Source: Warburgia ugandensis (Eukaryota; Streptophyta; Magnoliopsida; Canellales; Canellaceae). Taken from it: 64,000 nt of DNA. Shown here piece after piece: positions 1-12,608 of this stretch (position 1 is its first letter; each line of letters begins with the position of its first letter). Below the pieces are notes generated by a model. That model worked only from the letters and a program-made list of their open reading frames with translations, searched no databases and was not told the DNA's origin. The position numbers and the translations under genes were made by a program. The stretch covers positions 77,109,495-77,173,494 of the forward strand of contig CP141127.1 in NCBI GenBank assembly GCA_035236585.1. Direction: 5' to 3'.

Positions 1-2104
1 GATCTATATGTAAGGATTGAAAGGTGATTCCCGGTGAGAGTTTAACCTCACAACATAGGTTAATGGTTATGGATATTTATATCAGAAGATGGAGTAAAAG
101 AACTGAACTTAATACACATCCAAAAACTAAGTGGTGGAACTTAAAAGGAGAGAAAATAACCTCATTAAAAAATAAGTTGATGGTAGAAGGAAATTGGAAC
201 TATGAAATAGAAGTAAATACCATGTGGTCTAATATGGCTGAGTCCATTAAGAAAGTGGCAAAAGATGTCTTAGGAGTATCTAAAGGTAAAAGGCTATTAA
301 CAAAGGAAACATGGCAGTGGAATGAAATAGTGCAAAAAGCTATTAAAGAAAAACGAATGCGTTTTAAAGCATGGTAGAAGATTATAAATAATGAAAACTA
401 TGAACAATATAAGAATGCTAAAAACGTTGATAAGAGAATAGTAAGTGAGGCTAAACTTAAAGCATATGATGAGCTCTATAATAGATTAGGAACAAGAGAA
501 TGTGAGAAAGATGTGTTTAAACTTGCAAAAGTAAGAGAACAGAAGGGTAAGGACTTAGAGCATGTTAGGTGCATTAGAAGCGATGATCAAAGGGTATTAG
601 TCAAAGATGATGAGATCAAACAAAGGTGGGAAATATACTTTCAAAATTTGTTAAATGACAATGGCCCTTGAGAAAGATGAAATCAGGAAAGGCCATGGGG
701 CCTGATGGTATACCAATAGAGGTTTGGAAGCATATGGGAGATATTGGGGTAGTTTGGTTGACCAAGTTGTTTAACAAGATTATAAAATCAAAGAAAATGC
801 CTGATGAGTGGAGGAAAAGCTCTATTGTACCAATCTATAAGAATAAAGGAGACATTCAGAGCTGCACTAATTATCGAGGGATCAAACTTATGAGCCACGC
901 CATGAAACTTTTTGAAAGAGTGATTGAGAAGAGGCTATGACATGAAACAAGTGTATCGGAGAATCAGTTTGGTTTCATGCTTGGGAGGCTACCATTGAAG
1001 CTATTTTCTTACTAAGACAATTAGTAGAGAAATATAGGGAGAGGAGAAAAGACATGCACATGGTCTTTATTGACTTAGAGAAAGCTTATGATAAAGTCCC
1101 TAAAGAGTTAATATGGAGGGTGTTGGGTGGTAAAGGGGTTTCTCAAGGGTATATAGACATAATTAAAGATATGTATGAGGGAGTAGTAACAAATGTTAAG
1201 ACCACTAGTGGCGTGACTGGTGATTTTTTTGTCACTGTCGGATTGCACCAAGGATCGGCATTGAGTCCATACCTTTTCACATTAGCTATGGATGAGTTAA
1301 CAAAACATCTGCATGAGGAGATTCCCTGGTGCATGCTATTTGCAGACGATATAGTCCTACTTGATGAGACAAGGGAGGGTGTAAACATAAAGCTAGAGTT
1401 ATGGAGAGAAGCATTAGAATAGGAAGGATTTAAAATAGCCAAACTGAGACAGAATATATGGAATGTAATTTTAGCAAGGAGAGTAGGAGTGGAACACTAA
1501 TCAAGATTGATAACCAAGAGGTCCCCATGAGAGACCACTTTCGATACTTAGGATCATTGATCCATGAGAGTGGAGAGATTGAGAGGGAGGTTACCCAGAG
1601 AATCCAAGCGGGTTGGAACAAATAGAGATGTGCATTGGGTGTTTTATGTGATCGGCGGGTACCACTCAAACTAAAGGGAAAATTCTATAGGATAACTATA
1701 AGGCCGGCCAAGCTCTATGGATCAGAGTGTTGGGCAGTTAAGGAACATCATACTCATAGGATGAGTGTCGCATAAATGAGGATGTTGAGATGGATGAGTG
1801 GTAAGACAAGAAAGGATAGAATTAGAAATGAAAATATTAGAGGAAATTTAGGGATAGCACCAATAGGTAACAAGATGAGGGAGATTAGACTTAGATGGTT
1901 TGGACATGTTCAAAGGAGACCAACAACGGCACCACTTAGAAGGAGTGAGGCAATACAAGTTGAAGGTTCTAAAAGGGAAAGGGGAAGGCCCAAAAGAATG
2001 TGGATAGAAGTGGTGAAGAAAGATTTAAAAACTTTGGGACTAAATGAAGCCATGATATTTAATAGAGTGGAATGGAGGAATAAGATTCATGTGGCCGACC
2101 CCTA
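1..2104 (+). pseudogene. LINE endonuclease/reverse transcriptase pseudogene
   Basis: The single LINE ORF would nick target DNA and reverse-transcribe the element RNA at the nick. Visible pieces are the endonuclease tail and linker (24-377, then the same frame past a TAG at 375-377), RT fingers with AMGPDGIP and NYRGIKLMSH (668-940), and RT palm with VFIDLEKAYDKVP, GLHQGSALSPYLF and the catalytic FADD (1054-1422). A C-terminal part follows (1776-2105) with GKTRKDRIRNENIRGNLG and RGRPKRMWIEV. The frame is broken by stops at about 375, 937 and 1420, and by small deletions near 660, 985 and 1440. The catalytic Asp pair survives, but the copy cannot make a full protein. Confidence 0.88.
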
Positions 2105-2135
2105 ATTGGGATAAGGTCTTGATGATGATGATGGA
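1..2135 (+). mobile_element. RTE-clade LINE, 5' part outside the window
   Basis: This is a non-LTR retrotransposon. Broken reading frames run from the end of the apurinic-type endonuclease domain (about 20-130), through a linker, to the reverse transcriptase and a basic C-terminal region ending near 2104 in a HVADP motif. The 3' end reads TTGGGATAAGGTCTTGATGATGATGATGG. A short tandem repeat instead of poly(A) is typical of RTE-type LINEs. Two minus-strand relatives occur at 33317-36720 and 50653-54228 and share the same 3' end sequence, which fixes the boundary here. The left end lies outside the window, so full length and target duplication cannot be judged. The right end abuts the 81-bp satellite directly. 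Confidence 0.9.
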
Positions 2136-5100
2136 GATTGTTCATGGACTACTATATACATAGATCTATAGAAAGCTTACTTGGCTATGTTTTAAATGAA
2201 AAATACATGGCTTATGGATCTCTCATGGAGTATTGTATGCATATATTTATAAGAAGTTTACTTGGTTATATTTTGAGCAAAAAATATATAGTCTATGGAC
2301 TGTTCATGGATAGGTACATAAATAGATCTACAGGAAGTTTACTTGGCTATATTTTCAATGAAAAATATATGGTTTATGAACTATTCATGGACTGCAATGT
2401 GCATAGATCTATAAGAAGTTTACTTGGCTATGTTTTTAGTGAAAAATATATGGTTTATGGACTGTTCATAGACTGCTACACATAGATCTTAAAAAGTTTA
2501 CATGTCTATGTTTTATATGAAAAACACATGAGTTATGGAAAGCTTATGAATTGTATATGCGTATATCTATGGTAGGTAATCTTGGCTATGTTTTTAATGG
2601 AAAACGAATGGTTTATGGACTGTTCATGGACTGCTAAATACATATATCTATAGTAAGTTTACTTGGCTATGTTGTCAATAAAAAATACATGGTTTTTGAT
2701 GTATGACACATGTTTTATGGACTGTTAATGGATTGCAACATCTAAGGATATATTGAAAGTTTAGTTGAATATGTTTTCAGTGAAAAATATATGGTTTATG
2801 GACCATTCATGGACTGTTATATACATAAATCTACCAAATTTTACTTAGCTATGTCTTATATAAAAAATACATGGTTTAGGGGCTATTCATGGACTACTGT
2901 ATACATATATCCATAGTAGGTTTAATTCACGATGTTTTTGGTAAAAAACACATGGTTTATGGACTGCTAATGCAATATATATATATATATATATATTAGA
3001 ATTTTACTTGGCTACGATTTCGTCACAAACACATGGTTTATGTTCTATTCATGGATCGCTACATACATAAATCTATAAGAAGTTTATTTAGCTATGTTTT
3101 TAATGAAAAATATATGGTTTTTGACTATCCATGGACTACTATAGGCATACATCTATCGACAGTTCACTTGGCTATATTTTATATGAAAAATGCATAGTTT
3201 ATAGACTATTCATGCTCTGCTATATACATATATCTATAATAGGTTTACTTGGCTATTTTGTTACTGAAAAGGACATGGTTCATGAACTATTCGTGGACTG
3301 TTAAATATGTATATCTATGGTAGGTTTAATTGGCTATGTTTACATGATAATAACATATGATTGATGGACTATTCATGGATTGATACAAACATAGATGTAT
3401 AGGAAGTTTACTTGGCTATGTTTTCAATGAAAAATATTTGGTTTATAGACTGTTCACGGACTTCCTTATACATAGATCAATAGAAAGTTTACTTGGTTAT
3501 GTTTTTAGTAAAAACATATATGGTTCATGGACTATTCAAGAACTTCTATATACATAGATATATAGAAAGTTTACTTGGCTATGTTTTATATGAAAAAAAT
3601 ATGGTTTACGGATTGTTTATGGACTGCTATATACATATATGTATAGTAGGTTTACTTGGCTATGTTTTTAGTGAAAAACACATGGTAAAATTAAATACAT
3701 TTATGTATAGTAGGTTTACTTGACAATGTTTTCAATGATAATAACATATTGTTTATGGACTATCATTTATATATGTGCACATGTGCGCGCGTGTGTGTAA
3801 AGAGATTTATATGAAGTTTACTTGATATTGTTTTCAGTGAAAACTATATGGTTTAAGGACTAAGCATGGACTGCTATAGACAAAGATCTATAGAAAATTT
3901 ACATGACTATGTTTTATATGAAAAGTACATGGTTTATGGACTGTTCATGGACTGCTATATACATAGATTTATAGGAAGTTTACTTGGTTATATTTTTAGC
4001 GAAGAACACTTGGTTTATGTACTATTCATAGATTGCTACATACATAGATCTATAGGATGTTCACTTCACTATGTTTTCAATGAAAAAAAATATGGGTTAT
4101 GGCTGTTGATGGATGACTATATACAAAGATCTATAGATGGCTTACATGGCTATGCTTTATATGAAAAATATATGGTTTATGCATTGTTCATGGACTGATA
4201 TATACATTTATGTTTAGTATATTTATTTGGCTATGTTTTCATTGAAAAGAACATGGTGTATGGATTATTTATGGAGTGCTAAATACATATATCTATTGTA
4301 AGTTTACTTGGCTATGTTTTCAATGATAATAAGACATGGTTTAAGGACTGTTCATAGACTGCTATACATAATATAGAAGGTTTACTTGGCTATGCTTTCA
4401 ATGAAAAACACATGGTTTAAAGATTGATATATACATAGAATATAGGAAGTTTACTTAGTTTTGTTTTCGATGAAAAACATATGGTTTATGGACTGTTCAT
4501 GGACTACTACATATGTGTATCTATTGGAATTTTGCATTGCTATGTTTTCGGTAAAAAAGACATGGTTTATGGACTATTCATGGATTGCCGTATAAATGGA
4601 TTGATAAAAATGTTTACTTGAGTATGTTCTATATGAAAAATACATGGTTTATGAACTGTTCGTGGACTACTATATTCATATATCTATACTAGGTTTACTT
4701 GGCTATGTTTTCGATGATAACATATGGTTTGTGGACTGTTAATGGATTAATATATACATGGATCTATAGGAAGTTTACTTGGCTATATTTTCAGTGAAAA
4801 ATATATGGATTACGGACTTTTCAAGGATTGCTACATACATTGATCTATAGAAAGTTTACTTGGCTATATTTTATATGAAAAGCACATGGTTTATGTATTG
4901 TTCATCGACTGATGTATACATAGATTTATAGGAAGTTTACATGGCTATGTTTTTAGTGTAAAACACATGGTTTATGGACTGCTCATGGGTTGGTACATAC
5001 ATAGATCTATAGGACACTTACATTATGTTTCAGTGAAATACATATAGTTTATGACTATTCATAGAAGGCTATACACATAGATCTATAAAAAGATTACATC

Positions 5101-5868
5101 GCTATGTTTTATATGAAAAACAAATGGTTTATGGATTGTTCATGGATGGCTATATACATATTTCTATTGTAGGTTTACTTGGCTATGTTTTTAGTAAAAA
5201 AACACATGGTTTATGGACTATTCAAGGACTACTAAATACATATATCTATAGTAGGTTTACTTGACTATGTTTTCATTGATAATAACACATGGTTTGTAGA
5301 CTGTTCATGGATTCATATATACATAGATCTATAGGAAGTTTTCTTGGCTATGTTTTCAGTCAAAAATATTTGGTTTATGACTTTTTCTAGAAGGCCATAT
5401 GCATAGATCTGCTAAAAGTTTTCATGATTTTGTTTTATATGAAAAAAATAGGGTTTATGGATTGTTCATGGACTGCTATATAGATATATCTATAGTAGGT
5501 ATATTTGGCTATGTTTTCAGTGAAAAACACATGGTTAATAGACTATTCATGGACTACTAAGTACATGCATCTATAGTAGGTTTACTTGGCTATGTTTTGA
5601 ATGATAATAACATATGGTTTATGGGTTGTTCAGGGATTGATACATACATAGATATGTAGGAAGTTTACTTTGCTATTTTTATTTGAAAAATATATATGGT
5701 TTATGAACTATGTATGAACTGCTGTATCGTTGATCTTTAGAAAGTTTACTTGGCTATATTTTTAGCAAAAAATATATGATTCATTGAACTTTTCTTGAAC
5801 TACTATATGCATAGATCTATAGAAAGTTTACTTGGCTATGTTTTATATGAAAAATACATGATCTATAT
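2136..5868 (+). repeat. 81-bp tandem satellite, about 46 copies
   Basis: The block is a head-to-tail array. Its unit contains ATGGTTTATGGACTGTTCA, then TGGACTGCTATATACATAGA, then TCTATAGGAAGTTTACTTGG and finally CTATGTTTT plus a variable end. The period is 81 bp (27 codons), so stop-free stretches translate into 27-residue repeats (for example at 2138-2485 and 3866-4198). I read these as artefacts of the period, not proteins. Monomer subtypes can be told apart by the segment after CTATGTTTT (TATATGAAAA, CAGTGAAAAA, CAATGATAATAA) and recur every 3-7 units. A short (AT)n run sits at about 2974-2997. The left edge touches the LINE tail. The right edge joins gypsy gag sequence at about 5868. Confidence 0.93.
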
Positions 5869-6298
5869 CCATACCAAACTCATCAGCCTCCTTCTGGACT
5901 TTACTTTCCCCCACTCAAAAGGCCTACAGAGGATAATAGTAATAAACTCATTCAAAACTAGGATAAGAAAATTTCTCAATTAGAAGTCCCATTGAAACAA
6001 ACCAATCAGTTCGTTAATGAAATAAAAAAATGATGAGTCAATGAATGCAAAATATGGGCAAAGGAAAATTTCTAGCTCAACCACAAGCAAACCGTAAGGG
6101 AGTGCATGCAATTAACACTAATGCATCTAATGCATCATCCAGCTCTACCATGGAATAGACCAAGGCTGTCACCATTCTTAGGAGTGGTAAAAGAATTGAG
6201 AAGGATGAGTCACAAAAGATTGAATAGGTAGAAAAATGCACTAAAGTTAAAGAAAATTCTAAATAGAAGGACCCCTCATCACTTATTGACTCATGTCC
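5869..6298 (+). mobile_element. Old Ty3/gypsy element, gag end (left piece)
   Basis: Broken frames here match the C-terminal gag region and gag-protease linker of plant gypsy elements. A Pro-rich stretch follows the satellite, then a segment reading TMEQTKAVTIL-like (about 6150-6185), and a run of charged residues. A closely similar block occurs inside the element at 6299-14343 (about 10827-10960, MEQTKASTIIQSGN). The piece stops exactly at the 5-bp target duplication TGTCC (6294-6298). It resumes at 14344, so it is one half of a retrotransposon split by a younger one. Confidence 0.7.
6294..6298. repeat. Target-site duplication TGTCC, left copy
   Basis: TGTCC precedes the LTR start TGTTAGG at 6299, and TGTCC follows the 3' LTR end at 14344-14348. 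The match extends to CATGTCC on both sides. A 5-bp duplication is the expected integrase footprint of a Ty3/gypsy element. Confidence 0.8.
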
Positions 6299-7489
6299 TG
6301 TTAGGTGTTAAATTTTGGTCAAAATACCCCTGATTTAGCATTCAATTAGATAATCTAACTGATCAAATTTGTAATTTTTATCTTAATTTTGATTTTAGAT
6401 ATAATCAAATATTTAATTGTTAATTTATGAAATTTAACAGTTAGATGATCTTCAGAGCTAATCAAAGGTATAATGTACAGTATATATGACTCTAATTTGA
6501 TATTTTATTTTGTAGATCAATAAAAAAAAAGGCTTGGATAGCTCAAATAAAGAATTAATGGTGCAGATGCAATGATTTATTAAAGAAAACTTTGTCCCCC
6601 TTTCTACTTCTTTTCCATCGTGTTTCATTTCCCTTGCCTATATAACTACCTCACCTTGCCATCCATAGTCCTAGTTCAAGTTGCATTCCCTTTTCGTAGG
6701 ATCAAATCGTATAAAATGAGAAAGCTCAATCAACTAAAAAAGCTAAAGGGAATTCCATGCATAAAAAGGACCTAGATGGGTGGTGAGGTCGGGCCCCTTT
6801 CCTTCTTCTCTCCCCTTCTCATCCCTCTCTCTCCTTCCTCCTGGAGTGGACCGAAAGAGGTAGGTCTCCCCTACCCTTTTCCTTTCTATCTTCTTCCCTC
6901 TCTTTTCCTTCTCCCAATCTCTATCCCTCTCTTTCTCGTTTTCTCCCTCTCCCATTTCCGTTTTTCTCCTCCCCCATCTCTCTTTCCCTTTCCTCTATTT
7001 CCTTATCTTTCTATCACCTCTTCACATCTTTCCCTTGTCTCTCTCTTGTTTCTCCCAATCCCTCTCTCTCTTGGTTCCCAGCTCCTCCACTACACTATTT
7101 GCTCTGATCCTTCTCTCTCCTTATCCCCCTCCATCTTTTCTCCTCTCTATTTCTCCCTCTCTCTATCTCACCTAATCTCTACACTCGCACCTCTCCTCTC
7201 TCTTTCTCTTTCTCTTTCTATTCTCTCTCATTCTCTCCCTCTCTTCTTCACTGCATCTCTCAGTCTCCCTTTGCTCCTCGTTCTCCTCTCCACCCATCTC
7301 TTCCTGCTTCTCTCTCTCTCTATTCCTTTTTCACTCCCGTACCCATCTTCTTCTCTTTTTGCCTGACACTCACCTGTTTCCCACCACCGTCTGACCTACC
7401 CTAGCCAGCAGCACCATCCCAGGCTATTCATCCCTCTTCCTCCTCTTTGCCTAGCCTCATCCATCACCCATTTCCTTCTTACCGCTCCT

Positions 7490-7525
<36 letters not shown>

Positions 7526-8138
7526 TCATTTTATTGCTCTCCCCCTTCACCGTACCGACTCCACCTAAACGATACCCCCAGACAACAATAGTCCTCCTCT
7601 CTGCTTCACTACATTAGTGGCACCTCTCAACCTAGGGAAGAAAACCCATATTGGGTTTTCTCTGTTCCTCCTCTTCTCCCCTTCTTCCTCTTCTTCTCTT
7701 CTCTGTACTATTCATCGTCTTCCTCCCACTATTTCCTATTTTTATTAAAAATAAAAATTTTCTTTAATTCCAATGTTGCCTGTGGTCTCTTTTCCTAAAT
7801 CCCCTATCTTTCCCCATTTTAATTCCATCTGTATCCCTGTTATTATTCTACTTTTGTTTTATCTTTGTTATGCTTATCCATGGACTGTGTAATTCAAGGC
7901 TGTTTATTTAGTTTAATCTTCTATATTTTTAGAACTAAAAATTATGTAATTTGCATCATTTAAATAAATTTGAAATTTTATTTTATTGTTAGTTTATTCC
8001 TATTATTTTCTTTGATTTTTAGACAATTAAATTTTTTTTAAACTTCATATGTTTAAGTCAAGTCCCCGTAGGATCGACCTGTACTTGCATCAGCTATACT
8101 ACAGTAGCCAGTGCACTTGCAATAAAAGAATAAAAAAA
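6299..8138 (+). repeat. 5' LTR of the 6299-14343 element
   Basis: It begins TGTTAGGTGTTAAATTTTGG and aligns over its length with 12609-14343. The middle (about 6790-7740) is strongly pyrimidine-rich on the plus strand, with runs of TCTCTCCC and CTTCC, and includes a (CT)n tract at 7493-7523. The end is placed just before the primer-binding site. The exact last base is uncertain by a few nucleotides because an A-run has replaced the usual CA. Confidence 0.85.
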
Positions 8139-8142
8139 ATTT

Positions 8143-8160
8143 TGGCATTGTTGCCAAGGA
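8143..8160 (+). other. Primer-binding site, tRNA-Asp-like, decayed
   Basis: TGGCATTGTTGCCAAGGA lies a few bases after the 5' LTR. It differs from the TGGCGCCGTTGCCGGGGA type used by many plant gypsy elements mainly by C-to-T and G-to-A changes, as expected from methyl-cytosine decay. Confidence 0.7.
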
Positions 8161-9379
8161 CTCGCAACAGAGTTTTCATATAATTTAATTAAAAATTCAA
8201 AAATTTAGAAAAATAAATATTTTTAGGAATTGCATTGTTTTAACATTCTATGCATTTTAGTTGCATTTAAAAAAGAAAAAATTGTACATAATCACTCTAC
8301 TTACTAACTTTGGTATTGATTGCTATTTATATTTTTTAGAAAATTAGCAAGTGGAGCTTCACCACTTAAATAAAATTTCCTTACTTTCCTAGATTAGGAA
8401 TTTTTTTTTTTTTTTGAATGAATCTTGTAGTGAGGCCCCTTTGTAAATCCCAATTTCAATTTCAATTTTAAAAGGGTTGTAATAAAATAGGGCAAGTATG
8501 GGATAAGTTGGCCTACACTTGATCTTCATTAAAAACCCCACTGTAAGTTTCTCTCACTCCTTTTAATTCTTAGAATAGGGTTTGCATTTAAAATAATTTT
8601 GCATTGTTAGGTAGAATAATTGCATATAGAAAGCATATATTATTATTGCATCTTAGGGTTTGCATTAGTTTATTATTTTTAATTGCATTTTAGGACACGA
8701 TTATCACTTTAATGTGATTATATGTTGATCGAACTACCATGGAGTGTGAAAAATAATTAGTAAGGGAACCCGACCTCACAAGATCAAGGGTGAATTTCAT
8801 TACTACTTCTTGGTCCACTTAGGATAATCACCACAAGCACGCAACCCTATCTTTCAAATTAATTTATAATCAATTAAAAGACACCTATAGGGCCATCATA
8901 TGCTTGCAGGACCCTCTTAATAGGATGCAATCTATTGTCACTCATGTTGCTTCTGATCATTGTGGTTATAATGTGTGTCTTAAAATTCAAGTGATTTTTC
9001 CATGCATTCTGTTGACATTTGTTGATGTCTAAATGCCTCCTTACATGAAGATTGTATTAACCACTCTAGAGTAGAACCTAACTGGTAAGCAGTACTCCAA
9101 TCTGAAAGAGAGGAGTACTAGATTAGCTAATCTAAAAGCATTTTCCCCACAAAAATTCAAGAAAGTTAAAGTATTGATGCTTATTAGCCTTAGGATTATT
9201 TGATTGTGCCCTTTGTTTGTGCATCATTCTAGAACTTAGGTTGCATCATTTAGGTTAGTTTTCCCAACCAAATAAATAAATAACACAAAAAAACAAAAAG
9301 AAAGAAAGAAGAAAGACATGATTAGTTGCCTTTAATGAATAATATAAACACTGATCAAAAGGGTAAATTACACCCCAGT
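8161..9379 (+). other. gypsy 5' untranslated leader, no gene seen
   Basis: This AT-rich leader lies between the primer-binding site and the first recognisable gag residues. It contains short homopolymers (for example T-runs near 8401-8415) and no sustained reading frame. Nothing else could be supported. Confidence 0.6.
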
Positions 9380-11111
9380 ATTAACAAAGATGACCACCTT
9401 TCATCTTGGATAATGATGATGTTACCTCATGGGTGAGCAATCCTCTCTTCAATGTTGATGATCCTCCACCTCTATTTAATGATTATATACATCCATGGAG
9501 GAAACATTCTCAACCAAATCAAAATAGGAGAAGGGACCAACTTAGAACACATGAGAATAATTGGCATAACCAAAATCCTTGTGGGAAGACACTAAGAGAC
9601 TATTTATAGCCTAATTATACTAGCACACTTTCACGTATACTTTTACCTCTAAATGCTGGTATGATCGAATTAAAGGTGGGAGTAATTCAATTACTTCCCA
9701 AATTCTATGAGTTGGATAGTGAGAATCCTTACATGCATTTAAAAGAATTCGATGAGGTGTGCATGACCCAACATATACAAAACATTGAATTAGACATAGT
9801 AAGACTCAAACTATTTTCTTTTTCTTTAAATAGAAAAGCTAAGATGTGGTTTTATTCACTGCCAACAGTTTTCATACAAACATGAGAAGAAATGACTAGG
9901 AAGTTCTTGAATTAGTCCTTTCTTATACATAAGACAAATGCTCTCCTCCAAAACATAATGAATTTTACCCAGAAGGATAAAGAAACTTTCTATCAGTGCT
10001 AGGAAAGATTCAAGGAATTGTTGTTAACTTGTCCACATCAGGGATACAAACTTTGACATATCATTAGCTTCTTTGATGAAGGATCTAATTCTGCTATGCA
10101 TCAGCTTGTTGAAATGATGTGCAATAGCAATTTCTTGAACAAACAACCTGAAGAGGTGCAAAAGTATTTGGGATGGTTGGTAAAGAGTCCACAAACCTGG
10201 GCTGATTCCAAAAAGGTAGGTTACCCAAACAAGCCTAAGTCCACCACCACATCCTCTAGGAGAGAAATATATGATATGACTGAAAAAGATAATATGAATT
10301 CTAAAATAGCAGCTCTAGCTAGAATAGAGGCCATGAAAATGGGAAAATTCTCCCCTAAGAAAGTCGAGCAGCATGTGATATTTGTGAAAGTAATACACAC
10401 CCCACTTAGGATGTGATTTATGAACAGACACATTCTTATGAGCAGACTTCTTCCCTATCTTCAGAGACATGTAATTTCAACTGGACTAATCATTCTACTA
10501 TCGGATATGAATATAGTGCTAATGTCCAACCCAAGGCCCAATACTAACCCTATCACCAAAAACAAAGACCACTTGCTCTTGGACCTTACCTTCCTCCACA
10601 TAAGAGGAAAATGGAGGATAATTTCCATCAAGTCATGCAATATCAGAAGAAGAAATTTTTTAAAATTAAAGCCCAAATAAAAGGGAGCATAGATTTCATG
10701 ACTAAATTCAAGAACATGATGTCTCAAATGCTGCAGATCATTGATAAAAAGTAATGTCCTATCCCATCAAATGAAAACCCTAATGATATGGATGTGCTAA
10801 GCTAGATTAATTCTTCAGTTATAGACATGGAACAAACAAAGGCATCTACCATTATTCAAAGTGGTAACATAATCGAGAAATCTGGTCCTAAAAAGATAGT
10901 ACTGAAACCTATTAGAAAAAGAGACAAATTGGCTAATAAGAAAAATGTCTCACCAACTAAGCAATGTGACATCCTTGTTCCATTTCCAAAAAGGCTATAT
11001 CAAGCTCCTACAATTGTCTTTAATTATGAGAAGCAGCCTGAAGATATATTTATCTTGCCTTGTGCTAAAATTCAAAATTGCAAGATAAATTCATTTACCA
11101 TTCCTTTTTAA
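9380..11111 (+). pseudogene. gypsy gag pseudogene
   Basis: Gag would form the cytoplasmic virus-like particle that packages element RNA. Pieces at 9406-9609, 9661-9885, 10096-10416 and 10827-11111 line up with one gag frame. They carry VIQLLPKFYELDSENPYMHL and EFDEVCMTQ, then RLKLFSFSLNRKAKMWFYSLP (the retrotransposon gag core), a NKQPEEVQKYLGWL-like spacer, and an EQTKASTIIQSGN-like linker leading towards protease. Stops at about 9607, 9883, 10414 and 10752 and several frame changes disable it. No zinc-knuckle Cys/His motif was found. The pol part is absent. Confidence 0.8.
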
Positions 11112-12608
11112 AGTCCTATCCAGATCATTTCGAATGGGACCTAGGGAAATTTTGTACTCAGGAAAATTTTTCCTCCGTAAAAATTATACAGCTTAGTTTT
11201 TTCTTCTTCTTCTTTTCCTTTTTCAGATTTTTTTTCCTACATATCCCCCCTTTTTGCATTTCTTAATACATTATCATCCTACTTTTTAAACATTGAGGAC
11301 AATGTTTCTTTCAAATTGGGGGTGTAGAATTCTAGCAAATTCTCATTTTTTTGTAATTTCCTTGAAGAAATTCTGTGGAGACCTATAACCTAAGTGAGTT
11401 TTAGAGCCATTTATTCTTTTTGAGAGGTTATAAATATTTCTAATTTTCTTTAGCATTCTTAAAGTAGATTTGATCCCATCAAATTCTTAAATTTGACCAA
11501 TTACCTGACTTATTAGAATATTACCTTTAAAGTTTTGAAAGTTCATTGAATCTGATGGATTATAGGAAACCTAGAAAATGATTTAGGCCATCCATGTTGT
11601 TAACCTGGGACATAAAACCTACCCAAAAATATTTTTACCATTAGTTCACCAATTTGAGCCTTTTATATAAACCTTTTATTTTCTCACCCAAAATTACCTT
11701 TACCCATATTGGCCAGTATAAATTATCCATTACCTCTTTTGTTTGAAAGATAAGATAGAGATGAATGAAGAAATACCTTTTGGTTGTAAGGAAAATAGAA
11801 AAGTGAATATCAAGAAAGAAATGTTCTTCAAAAGTGTGAAAAAGTGTGAAAAAAAAGTGCTAAAAAAAAGAGTTTGAAGAATGCAAAGAAAAGTGAAAAA
11901 AAAAAAGAAGAAATATTCACTTCAGCAAAGAAAATAAAGATTTGTCAACTTTAGTAGAAGACCTCTACTTATTTTTGAAGAAAGGTTGAATACCCTTTAT
12001 ACCCATTCTTCAACACCCTATCCTAAGCCTACATTTCATCCCAGTTAAAGACATATTGATTCTAAGATAAATATAGTCTTAATGAGGATATGATTTAAAG
12101 AGTAGTATTTTTGAAAGTTCAAAGGTAATGACATCCATTCTAAAGGGATCCACAAATAAAATTCCTCAGTAACTCCAATTCTTCATGAGTGTATGTGAGA
12201 TAAATTTGCTTTTATTAACTCAGCTCACATATTTAAAGGGACATATGATTTGAACCCTTGATTTGAGAGATTCTATTTCAAAGCATATGTCTATTAGTGA
12301 GGATTGAGACCAAAATATATCTCAGATGGAGTTCAAAAGTTGAAGTCTACTTAGAGATAAATATTATTCTATATATAGACTGTACACACACAACACACTT
12401 GTTCACTCTGAGATTGAGCTTAAGTGGAATATTTTTAGCATATGGGTAGGGTTTTGAATTCTTCATTCATTTTTATTAGTTTGCTAAAGTTGATGGATTT
12501 ATTAAAGATAATTCTCTAGGGAAAAAGTGGAGTTGACTTGAAAATAATTTTTGAAATTTGGTTTTTCACATGTTTTGCTCGAGATTAGCAAAATGTTGGT
12601 TGGGAGTG
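11112..12608 (+). other. gypsy 3' non-coding internal region
   Basis: It contains a T-rich stretch (11195-11240), a CATTGAGGACAATGTTT motif (about 11291) and the purine run TTGGGGGTGTAG (11316-11327). This landmark trio recurs in reverse at about 18450-18490 and 22445-22495. The rest is AT-rich without a frame. The run TTGGTTGGGAGTG just before 12609 could be a weak polypurine tract. Confidence 0.6.

Noticed and set aside
2138..4198. Repeat proteins with a 27-residue period (2138-2485, 3493-3723, 3866-4198)
   Set aside because: They follow from an 81-bp satellite whose period is divisible by three. Frames break at every indel and monomers show no codon-type conservation.
6776..7366. Long S/P/L-rich open frames in the CT-rich LTR blocks (also 12944-13565 and 13607-14005)
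   Set aside because: Pyrimidine-rich DNA rarely encodes stops. The frames lie in LTRs and overlap each other in different phases, with no domain.
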